From Krasilnikoviella flava (lineage in GTDB: Bacteria; Actinomycetota; Actinomycetes; Actinomycetales; Cellulomonadaceae), in contig NZ_FUZQ01000003.1 of assembly GCF_900167525.1 (NCBI RefSeq), positions 248,001 to 312,000 on the forward strand: a stretch of DNA of 64,000 nucleotides, given 5' to 3'. How positions within the stretch are numbered: position 1 is the first letter of the stretch; each line of letters starts with the position of its first letter. Of this stretch, positions 51,683 through 60,111 are shown piece by piece. A program made the translations under genes and the position numbers. The notes under the pieces were generated by a model that saw nothing but the letters and a program-made list of their open reading frames with translations, was not told where the DNA came from and searched no databases.

Positions 51683-52441
51683 CTACGGCTGGGTGAGCGC
51701 GCGGAGGTCCTCGAGGGTGCCGTCGAACACGTTCATGTCGATGTGCTCCTCCTCGCCCTCGTAGCCGGGCAGGGTGTCGCGGTCGGAGTACTGCCAGAAC
51801 TCCCAGTCGCGGCGCGGCAGGTCGGGGCTCGAGGCGACGGACCGGATCCACAGGGGGTACCGGTCGTAGTCGTCGCCCAGGTAGTCCGCCCGGATCTGCT
51901 GGGTCGTGTAGAGGATGGGCGGCACGCCGTAGTGCTCCTCGAGCGCGTCGAGCATCGGGTCGAGGATCCCGCGCAGCTCGTCGACGCCGGGCGGGTCGGC
52001 GGCGAACTCGCCGTAGTACTCGACGTCGACCACCGGCGGCAGGCTGCCCGGCTCGGACGGCACGACGTCGATCATGTGCGCCGCCTGGTCGGCGCCGGGG
52101 CTCTCGAAGGAGAGGAAGTGGTACGCGCCGACCAGCAGGTCGGTGTCGCGGGCGGCCGCCCAGCTGGCGGCGAACCGCTCGTCCACGTGACCGGACCCCT
52201 CGGTGGCCTTGACGAACGCGAAGTCCAGGTCCTGCGCGGCCAGCACGGGCCAGTCGATCTCGCCCTGGTAGGCGGAGACGTCGACACCGCGCACGGCGTA
52301 CCGGTCCGCCGTCAGACGGTTGGGCCAGAGCACGCCGTTCCACACCAGCAGGGCCAGCACGGCCAGCAGCACGACGACGGCCCCGGCGACGATCCCCAGG
52401 ACCCGGCCCCGCCGGCGTCCGCCGGTCCCTCCGCTGCTCAC
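51683..52441 (-). CDS. Membrane-anchored GH25 lysozyme-like muramidase
   Basis: 252 residues from GTG 52441; an earlier GTG at 52522 would run into the divergent gene. One helix (about 12-35) anchors it. GH25 motifs: VRGVDVSAYQGEIDW, FAFVKATEGSGHVD, the catalytic Asp/Glu region VVDVEYYGEF, and WEFWQYSDRDTLPG. Hydrolyses peptidoglycan, probably in wall remodelling. It sits head-to-head with the MprF-like gene. Confidence 0.9.
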   Translation of the reverse strand: MSSGGTGGRRRGRVLGIVAGAVVVLLAVLALLVWNGVLWPNRLTADRYAVRGVDVSAYQGEIDWPVLAAQDLDFAFVKATEGSGHVDERFAASWAAARDTDLLVGAYHFLSFESPGADQAAHMIDVVPSEPGSLPPVVDVEYYGEFAADPPGVDELRGILDPMLDALEEHYGVPPILYTTQQIRADYLGDDYDRYPLWIRSVASSPDLPRRDWEFWQYSDRDTLPGYEGEEEHIDMNVFDGTLEDLRALTQP

Positions 52442-52539
52442 CCGCCGATGATCCCTGATCGGCCCCCGCGCGGCCAGCGTCCCGCGCGCCGGACGCCGAG
52501 CGCCACGGAATGATGTCCCCATCCGAGGTGAGGAGCGAC

Positions 52540-54672
52540 GTGCCCGACGTCACCAGCGACATTGCGGCAGCGCCCCGAGCCGCCGCGACGGCCCCCGCCC
52601 GACTGCTCCGCACGGCGCGCCGCGTCCCGTTCACGCTCGGCGTCGTCGGGCTGATGCTCGTCCTCGGCGGCGTCACCGGCGCCCTGTGGACCCCGTTCGA
52701 GGACCACCCGTGGTTCGAGAACGTCGCGTTCGGTGCCCCGGCGTTCGCCGACGGCCGCTGGTGGACGCCCGTCACCGGCTCGTTCTTCGCCCTCGAACCG
52801 TGGGAGTACCTGGCCGTCGCAGGGGTCTTCCTGCTGCTCGTCGGCTGGACGGAGCACCGGCTCGGCACCCGCCGCGCCGCCGTCACGGCGGTCACCTGCC
52901 AGCTCGTCGGCGTCGTCGGCACCGCGGGCGGGCTCGCCCTCCTCGCCCGGACGGACTGGGCCTGGGCGGACCGGCTCGCCGGCGTGCTCGACGTCGGCTT
53001 CAGCGCGGGCGTCGTGGGCACGGTCACCGTGACCGCCCTGAGCCTGGCCCCGCCGTGGCGGTTCCGGGTGAGCGCCCTGGTCGCGATCTACGTGCTCGTC
53101 GCCCTCGTGGCGTGGGGCGGGATCGCGGACGTCGAGCACCTCGTCGGCTGGCTGGCCGGGCTCGTCATCGCCCGCCCCGTGCTGGGCGCGAGGCTGGGCC
53201 GCCGCACCCGCGCCGGACGGGTGCAGCGGGACCGGGCGACGGCAGCCGGGTACTTCGCGATCTCGGCCCTCCTCGTGGTGCTCACCAGCTTCGCCGCCGG
53301 GCCCAGCGCCGGCCCGCTCGGCACGATGTCGGGCGACGACTGGCCCACGGGGATCATCGCGGTCACGGTCGACCTGGTGCTGGCCGTGGGTCTGCTGCGC
53401 GGACGCCGCACCTGGTGGCGGGTGGCCGTCGTGCTCACCGGCGTGGGCGTGCTCGCCGAGGCGGTGCTCACGCTCGCCGCCGCCGAAGGCCTGGGGCGCG
53501 GCGACCTGCTGCTGTACGTACTGATGCTGCTGCTCGACGGCGGCGCGCTGGCCCTGCTGCTCGTGCGCCGGTCCTCGTTCCGCGCCCGCCGCGCCGCCCG
53601 CCCGGCCGCCGGGAGCCACCTGGACCAGGACGCCGCCCGTGCCGAGCTCCGACGCCTCGGCGCGGGCCAGCGGCTCGCGTGGATGACGACGTGGGACGGC
53701 AGCGAGCGCTGGGCACCGCCGGACGAGGCCGCGGCGGGCGGCGGCTACGTCGCGTACCAGGCGCACGCGGGCGTCGCGGTCGTCCTCACCGACCCGGTCG
53801 GCGACGGGCCCGAGGGGCGCGCGGAGCTCGTGGACGCCTTCGTCGACGCGGCCTCCGCCGCGGGCGCCGGGTCGTGCTTCTTCTCCTCGAGCGAGGAGGT
53901 CGCGTCGATCGGGAGGGCGCGCGGATGGACGCTCGTCCCGGTGGCCCAGGAGGCCGTGATCGACCTGCCCGGGCTGGAGTTCCGGGGGAAGAAGTGGCAG
54001 GACGTGCGCACGGCGCTCAACCAGGCCGCGAAGCAGGGCATGGAGCACCGGCTGGTGCGGCTGGTCGACGAGCCGCCCGAGACCCTCGCGCAGGTGCGGG
54101 CCATCTCCGAGGCGTGGCTCGGCGACAGCGACCTGCCGGAGATGGCCTTCACGCTGGGCGGGGTCCGCGAGGCCCTCGACCCGGAGGTGCGCGTGGGCCT
54201 CGCGGTCGACGGGGAGGGCCGCGTGCACGGGGTGACCAGCTGGCTGCCCGTGCACGCGCCCGGCGGGCAGGTCGTCGGCTGGACCCTCGACGTCATGCGG
54301 CGCGCGCCGAACTCCTTCCGCTACACGATGGAGCTGCTCATCGCGTCCGCCCTCACGGCGTTCCGCGACGAGGGCGCCCTGGAGGCCTCGCTGTCCGGGA
54401 GCCCGCTCGCGCACGGCGACGAGCGGTCCCCCGCGGGTCTCGACGCCGTCCTCGACCGCCTCGCGGAGACGCTCGAACCTTGGTACGGCTTCGATTCGCT
54501 GCACCGGTTCAAGATGAAGTTCCAGCCGCGGAGCGTGCCGCTCTATCTCGTCGTGACCGAGCCCGCGACCCTCACGCTGGTCGGCCTTGCTCTCGTGCGG
54601 TGCTACCTACCCGACGTGCGAGCGCGCGAGCTGGTGGCGGCGGCCCGGTCGTCCCGCTCCGCCCGCGGCTGA
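52540..54672 (+). CDS. MprF-like phosphatidylglycerol aminoacyltransferase with rhomboid-like membrane domain
   Basis: 710 residues. GTG 52540 is chosen because GAGGTGAGGAG lies just before it; ATG 52510/52513 are alternatives. Helices ~20-225 resemble a rhomboid fold (GRWWTPVTGSFFA, HLVGWLAGLVIARPV) without an evident catalytic Ser. Further helices reach residue ~355. Residues ~375-690 are the DUF2156/LPG synthase C-terminal domain (GSCFFSSSEEVASIGRARGW, FRGKKWQDVRTALNQAAKQG, YGFDSLHRFKMKFQPRSVPLYLV). Predicted to transfer an amino acid from tRNA to membrane lipid, lowering surface charge. Confidence 0.88.
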   Translation: MPDVTSDIAAAPRAAATAPARLLRTARRVPFTLGVVGLMLVLGGVTGALWTPFEDHPWFENVAFGAPAFADGRWWTPVTGSFFALEPWEYLAVAGVFLLLVGWTEHRLGTRRAAVTAVTCQLVGVVGTAGGLALLARTDWAWADRLAGVLDVGFSAGVVGTVTVTALSLAPPWRFRVSALVAIYVLVALVAWGGIADVEHLVGWLAGLVIARPVLGARLGRRTRAGRVQRDRATAAGYFAISALLVVLTSFAAGPSAGPLGTMSGDDWPTGIIAVTVDLVLAVGLLRGRRTWWRVAVVLTGVGVLAEAVLTLAAAEGLGRGDLLLYVLMLLLDGGALALLLVRRSSFRARRAARPAAGSHLDQDAARAELRRLGAGQRLAWMTTWDGSERWAPPDEAAAGGGYVAYQAHAGVAVVLTDPVGDGPEGRAELVDAFVDAASAAGAGSCFFSSSEEVASIGRARGWTLVPVAQEAVIDLPGLEFRGKKWQDVRTALNQAAKQGMEHRLVRLVDEPPETLAQVRAISEAWLGDSDLPEMAFTLGGVREALDPEVRVGLAVDGEGRVHGVTSWLPVHAPGGQVVGWTLDVMRRAPNSFRYTMELLIASALTAFRDEGALEASLSGSPLAHGDERSPAGLDAVLDRLAETLEPWYGFDSLHRFKMKFQPRSVPLYLVVTEPATLTLVGLALVRCYLPDVRARELVAAARSSRSARG

Positions 54673-54718
54673 CGCCGCCTCGGCCTCGGGCGCGCGGCGC
54701 CGGAGGCAGGCTGGCGAC

Positions 54719-55633
54719 TCACTTGATCCCCGTGGTGGCGATGCCGCGGATCAGGAAGCGCTGGCCGAAGAGGAACACGAAGAACACGGGCAGCAGCGAC
54801 ACGATCGACATCGCGAACATGGACCCCCAGTTGCTCTCCCCCTGCGAGTCGACGAACAGCCGCAGGGCCACGGGCACCGTCATCATGTCGGTGTCGGTGA
54901 GATAGATCAGGGCGCTGAAGAACTGGTTCCAGGTGCCGATGAAGGTGAAGATCGCCGTCGTCGCCAGGGCCGGGGTCATGAGCGGAAGAATGATGCGGAG
55001 GAAGATCCGGGCATGGCCCGCGCCGTCGATCCGCGCCGCCTCGTCCAGCTCCTTGGGGAGCCCTCGGATGAACTGCACCATGAGGAAGATGAAGAAGGAG
55101 TCGGTCGCCAGCATGTTCGGGCCGACCAGCGGCCAGAACGTGTTCACCATGCCGAGCTGCGAGAACAGCACGTACTGCGGCACCAGCGTGACGTGGCCCG
55201 GGAGCATGATCGTGATGAGCATGATCGCGAACAGGAGCGTCTTGGCCGAGAACCGCATCCGCGCGAACGCGTACGCCGCCATCGAGCACGAGACGAGCGT
55301 GCCGAGGACGGACCCGAGGACGACGATCGCCGAGTTGAGCATGTAGCGACCGAAGGGATGCGTGAGCGCGTTCCAGCCGTCGGGGTAGTGGGACAGGTCG
55401 ACGTCGCTCAACCACAGGCCCGGCTGGCTGAAGATCAGGTCGTCCGGCCGCAGGGACGAGACGACCATCCACAGCAGCGGGTAGATCATCACGGCGCCCG
55501 TGACGATCAGCACGAGATGCTTGGCCAGGCTCTTCAGGGGGCGGCGGGGTACGTGCCGCCGGCGGCCGCCGGGCGGCACGGGCTCCTGCGCGGCCGGGAC
55601 GGCGTCGACTTCTCTCTGAATGGTCTCAGTCAT
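54719..55633 (-). CDS. Sugar ABC transporter permease 2 (AraQ/LplC-like)
   Basis: 304 residues from ATG 55633; six helices. The EAA loop is ELDEAARIDGAGHARIFLRIILP, and the tail FLFGQRFLIRGIATTGIK is the usual ending. Its start overlaps the stop of permease 1 by 8 bp. Part of the importer for the cluster ending at 62.3 kb. Confidence 0.93.
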   Translation of the reverse strand: MTETIQREVDAVPAAQEPVPPGGRRRHVPRRPLKSLAKHLVLIVTGAVMIYPLLWMVVSSLRPDDLIFSQPGLWLSDVDLSHYPDGWNALTHPFGRYMLNSAIVVLGSVLGTLVSCSMAAYAFARMRFSAKTLLFAIMLITIMLPGHVTLVPQYVLFSQLGMVNTFWPLVGPNMLATDSFFIFLMVQFIRGLPKELDEAARIDGAGHARIFLRIILPLMTPALATTAIFTFIGTWNQFFSALIYLTDTDMMTVPVALRLFVDSQGESNWGSMFAMSIVSLLPVFFVFLFGQRFLIRGIATTGIK

Positions 55634-56570
55634 CGTAGTAGACCCAATACTTGGACGCGATAAAGTTCACGGCGGTCAGAGCACCGACGATGAGGACGAG
55701 CAGCCACGCCATCGCCGACGCGTATCCCATCTCGAAGTCCTTGAACCCCGTGTTGTAGAGATACATCGTGTAGAAGAGCGTCGAGTCGGACGGCCCGCCG
55801 ATCCCTCCCGAGATGATGAACGCCTGGGTGAAGGACTGGAATGCGCCGATCGTCTGCAGCACGATGTTGAAGAAGATGATCGGCGTCAGCATCGGCATGG
55901 TGATGCGCCAGAACTGCTTGGCCTTGGTGGCGCCGTCGACCGCGGCGGCCTCGTAGTACATCGTCGGGATCTGTCGCAGCCCGGCCAAGAAGATGATCAT
56001 GGGCGAGCCGAACGTCCACACGTGCAGCAGGATGATCGTGCCGAGCGCGGTGTCCGGGCTGGAGATCCAGCCCATCCCCTCGATGCCGAGGAGGCCGAGC
56101 ACCTGGTTGACCAGGCCGGTGGTGCCGAAGATCTGCCGCCACAGGATGGCGATCGCCACGGACCCGCCCAGCAGGGACGGCAGGTAGAAGACGGAGCGGT
56201 AGAACGACAGCCCGCGCATCCCCCGGTTGAGGACCACGGCGATGAAGAGGGCGACCACGAGCTGGAGCGGCACGCCCACCACGACGTAGGTGAGGGTCAC
56301 GCGCAGCGACTGGTGGAGGCGGTCGTCGGTCAGCATCCGGAGGTAGTTCTCCAGGCCGACCCAGTTCGGGTCCTCGAGCAGGTTGTAGTCGGTGAACGAC
56401 AGGTAGAACGACGCGATCATCGGGCCCGCCGTGATGACGACCAGCCCCAGGAGCCACGGGAGCAGGAAGACGAGCGCCGCCTTGTTGTCCCGTCGCGCGG
56501 CCTTCCGCTCGCGGGGGTCGAGCGGACGCCGACCTCCCTTCAGCTTCGAGAGCTCGGTGATCGCGCTCAT
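55626..56570 (-). CDS. Sugar ABC transporter permease 1
   Basis: 314 residues from ATG 56570. Basic N-terminus (DPRERKAARRDNKAAL), six helices, and EAA loop YYEAAAVDGATKAKQFWRITMP. MalF/UgpA-type. No ATPase gene lies nearby, so a shared MsiK-type subunit is implied. Divergent from the binding-protein gene across a promoter with a LacI-type operator. Confidence 0.93.
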   Translation of the reverse strand: MSAITELSKLKGGRRPLDPRERKAARRDNKAALVFLLPWLLGLVVITAGPMIASFYLSFTDYNLLEDPNWVGLENYLRMLTDDRLHQSLRVTLTYVVVGVPLQLVVALFIAVVLNRGMRGLSFYRSVFYLPSLLGGSVAIAILWRQIFGTTGLVNQVLGLLGIEGMGWISSPDTALGTIILLHVWTFGSPMIIFLAGLRQIPTMYYEAAAVDGATKAKQFWRITMPMLTPIIFFNIVLQTIGAFQSFTQAFIISGGIGGPSDSTLFYTMYLYNTGFKDFEMGYASAMAWLLVLIVGALTAVNFIASKYWVYYDD

Positions 56571-56803
56571 CCGCGCGACACCGCTCTCGTACGGGGCGAG
56601 CTCGCTCCCGCCGGAGCTATGGAACGATTCATCGCGGACCTCCCTTGGCCACGGACTGCTGCGCAGCTTCGCGCAACTTTTGGGGTAACCGTTGACCACA
56701 GTATCGAACTCTCCGTAGTCTGGGAAGCGCCTTCCCACTCGCCGACACCGACCGTCGCGAGCTACCTCGGGACGGGCTGCTCGTACAGGGAGGTACGAAC
56801 CCC
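56571..56803. promoter_or_regulatory. Divergent promoter of the 54.7-62.3 kb sugar cluster
   Basis: A 233-bp gap, relatively A/T-rich around 56680-56720, with no supported gene. It contains the LacI-type operator at 56721-56737, 67 bp before the binding-protein ATG, whose ribosome binding site (GGGAGG) lies at 56788-56793. Confidence 0.6.
56721..56737. promoter_or_regulatory. LacI/CebR-type operator
   Basis: TGGGAAG-CGC-CTTCCCA, a 17-bp inverted repeat with perfect 7-bp arms. It is a close relative of the CebR-type site (TGGGAGCGCTCCCA) used for sugar operons in actinobacteria. No LacI gene is within 55 kb of it in this window. Confidence 0.8.
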
Positions 56804-58102
56804 ATGCTCAGACACCACTTCCGGACCGTTGCCACGATGGCCTCTGCGGGCCTCGTCGTGCTGACGACGACCGCAGGCTGCGCCGTCGACCAGCCGGGTA
56901 CCGACGCCGCTCCGTACGACCCCGACGAGAAGGTCACGATCACTTTCGCCTGGTGGGGCGGCGAGGAGCGCAACCAGATCACCAAGACGGCGATCGAGGG
57001 GTTCGAGGAGGACCACCCGAACATCACCGTCGAGACGCAGAGCAGCGACTTCGGCAGCTACTGGGACATGCTCGCGACGCAGGTGGCGGGCGGCGACGCG
57101 CCCGACCTGATCACGATGGGCGGGTCCTACCCGAGCGAGTACGCCGGGCGCGGGGCCCTGCTGGACCTGGCCACGGTGTCCGACTACCTCGACACCTCCA
57201 AGGTGCCCGCGGACACGCTCAAGATCGGCGAGATCGAGGGCAAGCAGTACACCGTCCCGTCCGGCGTCAACGCCCTGGCGACCTTCCTCAACCCGGCCGT
57301 CTTCGAGGCAGCCGGCGTCGAGCTCCCGGACACGTCGACCTGGACGTGGGACGACTTCGCCGAGATCACGCAGCAGCTGTCCGAGAAGAGCCCGAAGGGC
57401 ACGTTCGGCACGGTGCCGTTCGCCAACTCGTCGATGCTGGACGCCTGGGCGCACCAGCACGGCGAGGCCATCTTCGCCGAGGACGGCACCGTGGGCGTGA
57501 GCCCCGAGACCGTCTCCGCGTGGTTCCAGCTCTGGCTGGACTCCCAGAAGAACGGCGCCACCCCGGAGGCCAGCATCTTCGTGGAGGACTCGACCGCGGT
57601 GCCCGAGCAGTCCCTGTTCGGTACCGGCAGGTCCGGGATCACCTTCGCCTGGAGCAACTTCAAGGTCGACGCGCTCGGCGACGCCGTCGTCGAGGCGAAC
57701 CTGCCCGGGGAGGCCGAGGCGCGCGGCAACCGCGTCGGTTCCACGATGGAGTACGCCATCACCTCCAAGACCGAGCACCCCGAGGCCGCGGCGATGCTGC
57801 TCGACTACCTCGTCAACGACACGCGCGTCGTCGACGAGGTCGGCACGGACCGCGGTGTCCCGGCGAACGAGGACGTGCGCGAGCACCTGCGCGGCAGCCT
57901 CAGCACCGTGCAGCAGAAGGAGGTCGACCTCATCGACGAGATCACCGCGTCCGACGCCGGCGCGCGGATGCCCGCCCCCGAGGGCGCCAGCAGCACCGGG
58001 GACATCTTCACCCGCCTGATGCAGGACGTGCTCTTCGAGCGGACGACCCCGGACGACGCCGCCGAGCAGTTCATCTCCGAGGTCGAAGGCTCCCTGAAGT
58101 GA
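56804..58102 (+). CDS. Sugar-binding lipoprotein of an ABC importer
   Basis: 432 residues from ATG 56804. Signal ending TTTAGCAV, with Cys as lipid anchor. Family 1 binding fold: ITFAWWGGEERNQITKTAIEGFEEDHPN, DAPDLITMGGSYPSEYAGRGALLDL, and EHPEAAAMLLDYLVND. Its TGA overlaps the GTG of the Gfo/Idh-DUF6807 gene, so transport and catabolism are co-expressed. Ligand probably an oligosaccharide from plant cell wall. Confidence 0.92.
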   Translation: MLRHHFRTVATMASAGLVVLTTTAGCAVDQPGTDAAPYDPDEKVTITFAWWGGEERNQITKTAIEGFEEDHPNITVETQSSDFGSYWDMLATQVAGGDAPDLITMGGSYPSEYAGRGALLDLATVSDYLDTSKVPADTLKIGEIEGKQYTVPSGVNALATFLNPAVFEAAGVELPDTSTWTWDDFAEITQQLSEKSPKGTFGTVPFANSSMLDAWAHQHGEAIFAEDGTVGVSPETVSAWFQLWLDSQKNGATPEASIFVEDSTAVPEQSLFGTGRSGITFAWSNFKVDALGDAVVEANLPGEAEARGNRVGSTMEYAITSKTEHPEAAAMLLDYLVNDTRVVDEVGTDRGVPANEDVREHLRGSLSTVQQKEVDLIDEITASDAGARMPAPEGASSTGDIFTRLMQDVLFERTTPDDAAEQFISEVEGSLK

Positions 58103-60099
58103 CCGCCCCCGGCGTCGTCCTCGTCGGCGGCCACGGCTACGCGACCCGTCACCTGGAGCACCTGCGGAGCGCGGAGCGCTCCGGAGAGGCCCGGCTGCTC
58201 GGTGTCGCGGACCCCCGACCGCCCGAGGACGACGCCGGCGGCGTCCCCTGGTTCGACTCGCTCGACGACCTGCTCGACGCGGGCGTCGCGCCCCAGGTGG
58301 TGGTGGTCTCGACGCCGCCCCACACCCACGCACCCCTCGCGCTGCGCGCGATGGCAGCCGGCGCGGATGTCTACGTCGAGAAGCCGCCGGTCTCCTCCTG
58401 GGCGCAGTTCGTCGCGCTCGAGGAGGCCGCCCGGGACTCCGGCCGCGTGGTGCAGGTCGGGTTCCAGAGCCTGGGTTCCGAGGCTCTCGGCATCATCGAC
58501 CGCAGTGTCCGGTCCGGGGAGATCGGCGACGTGCTCGCCGTGGGCGCCGTCGGGACGTGGTCGCGCACCGTCGGCTACTACGACCGGTCCCCGTGGGCGG
58601 GCCGGCGCGTCCTCGACGGCGTCGACGTGGTGGACGGCGTGGCGACCAACCCGCTCGCGCACGCCGTCGTCACGGCGCTGCGCCTGGCCGGGGCCCGGCG
58701 CGCCGAGGACGTGCTCGACGTCGACGCCGACCTCTATCACGCGCACACGATCGACAGCGACGACACGTCGCTCATCCGCGTGCGCACGACGAGCGGCGTC
58801 GCCGTGACCCTCGGCCTGACGCTGTGCGCGCAGGAGCAGACCGCGCCGACCATCCGCGTGCGCGGCACCCTCGGCACGATCGAGCTGAGCTATACCACCG
58901 ACGAGATCACGGTGGACGGCGTCGACGGACGGCGCACCCTCACCGCGGGCCGCGCGCACCTGCTCGACGACCTGCTGACGCACCGCGCGACCGGCGCGGA
59001 CCTGCTCAGCCCCCTGGCCGACTCCGGCGCCTTCATGCGCGTGCTCGAGGCCGTGCGCGTGGCCGACCCGCCCCGGCAGATCCCCCCGGAGGCCGTGACG
59101 TGGACGGGCACGGGGCGCGACCGCCGTCCCGTGGTGCACGACGTCGACGCGCTCCTGGCGCGGGCGGTCACCGCGCAGGCGACGCTCGCCGAGCTCGGCG
59201 TGCCCTGGGCGAGGACGCGGCCCGCCCGCGACGTGCTCGACGTCGGCGGCATGCCCGTGGCCGAGCTCCGCGACGGCTCGGACGTGGCGCCGACGCTCTC
59301 CCCACGGCCCTACCTGCACCCGGTCTCCACCCTCGGCGGCGTGGTCACGACCGACCATCTGCCCGCCGACCATGCCTGGCACCTCGGCGCCGGGCTGGCG
59401 ATCCAGGACGTGGACGGCACGAACCTCTGGGGCGGCCGCACCTACACCGCCGAGGACCGCGCCTATGTCTGGCGCGACGACCACGGCCGCGTCCGGCTCG
59501 ACCACCACGCGCGACAGGACGGCGTCGCCGACCAGGTCCTCACCTGGTGCGCCCCGTCGGGCGCTCCCCTGCTGACCGAGCGCCGCCGGTGGGAGGCGTC
59601 GCCCGCGCGCGACGGCTGGTGGCTGGACCTGTCGACCGAGCTCCGCAGCGCGACCGGCTCCCCCGTCCCGCTCGGCGGCCCCGGCAGCAACGGTCGGGCC
59701 GGCGGCGGCTACGGCGGGTTCTTCTGGCGGGTCGCGCCCTGCACCGACGTCCACGTCCGGACCGCGGAGGCCGACGGCGAGCAGGCCGTGCACGGCACCA
59801 CGTCGTCGTGGCTGGCCTGGACCGCCGAGTTCGCGTCGGGCACCGCCACGCTCGTCTTCGTCACCGTGCACGACGACGACACCGACCCGTGGTTCGTCCG
59901 CTCCGCCGGCTACCCCGGCGTCGGGCTCGCGCTCGCGTGGGACCGCCGCACGACCGCGCCCGTGGACGAGCCCCTGCGGCGGCGCGTCCGCGTGCTCGTC
60001 GCCGATGGCGTCCTCGACGACGACCGGGTCGCCCGGCTCGCCGCCGACGCCCTGGCGGGCGACCTCGCGCCCGCACCGCTCGCCGCCCGTCACGCCTGA
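58099..60099 (+). CDS. Gfo/Idh/MocA oxidoreductase fused to DUF6807 (PmoA-like) domain
   Basis: 666 residues from GTG 58099 (GTGA overlap). Residues ~1-340 are a Gfo/Idh/MocA dehydrogenase: VVLVGGHGYATRHLEHL in place of the strict GxGxxG, the EKP motif in YVEKPPVSSW, and the substrate-binding alpha/beta domain with HTIDSDDTSLIRVRT. Residues ~375-660 match DUF6807/PmoA: YLHPVSTLGGVVTTDHLPADHAWHLG, WGGRTYTAEDRAY, GYGGFFWRV. The His-rich SxDHxWH segment suggests a metal or catalytic site. NAD-dependent oxidation or epimerisation coupled to a second step on the same sugar is plausible. Confidence 0.88.
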   Translation: MTAPGVVLVGGHGYATRHLEHLRSAERSGEARLLGVADPRPPEDDAGGVPWFDSLDDLLDAGVAPQVVVVSTPPHTHAPLALRAMAAGADVYVEKPPVSSWAQFVALEEAARDSGRVVQVGFQSLGSEALGIIDRSVRSGEIGDVLAVGAVGTWSRTVGYYDRSPWAGRRVLDGVDVVDGVATNPLAHAVVTALRLAGARRAEDVLDVDADLYHAHTIDSDDTSLIRVRTTSGVAVTLGLTLCAQEQTAPTIRVRGTLGTIELSYTTDEITVDGVDGRRTLTAGRAHLLDDLLTHRATGADLLSPLADSGAFMRVLEAVRVADPPRQIPPEAVTWTGTGRDRRPVVHDVDALLARAVTAQATLAELGVPWARTRPARDVLDVGGMPVAELRDGSDVAPTLSPRPYLHPVSTLGGVVTTDHLPADHAWHLGAGLAIQDVDGTNLWGGRTYTAEDRAYVWRDDHGRVRLDHHARQDGVADQVLTWCAPSGAPLLTERRRWEASPARDGWWLDLSTELRSATGSPVPLGGPGSNGRAGGGYGGFFWRVAPCTDVHVRTAEADGEQAVHGTTSSWLAWTAEFASGTATLVFVTVHDDDTDPWFVRSAGYPGVGLALAWDRRTTAPVDEPLRRRVRVLVADGVLDDDRVARLAADALAGDLAPAPLAARHA

Positions 60100-60111
60100 A
60101 GGGGCACCACC

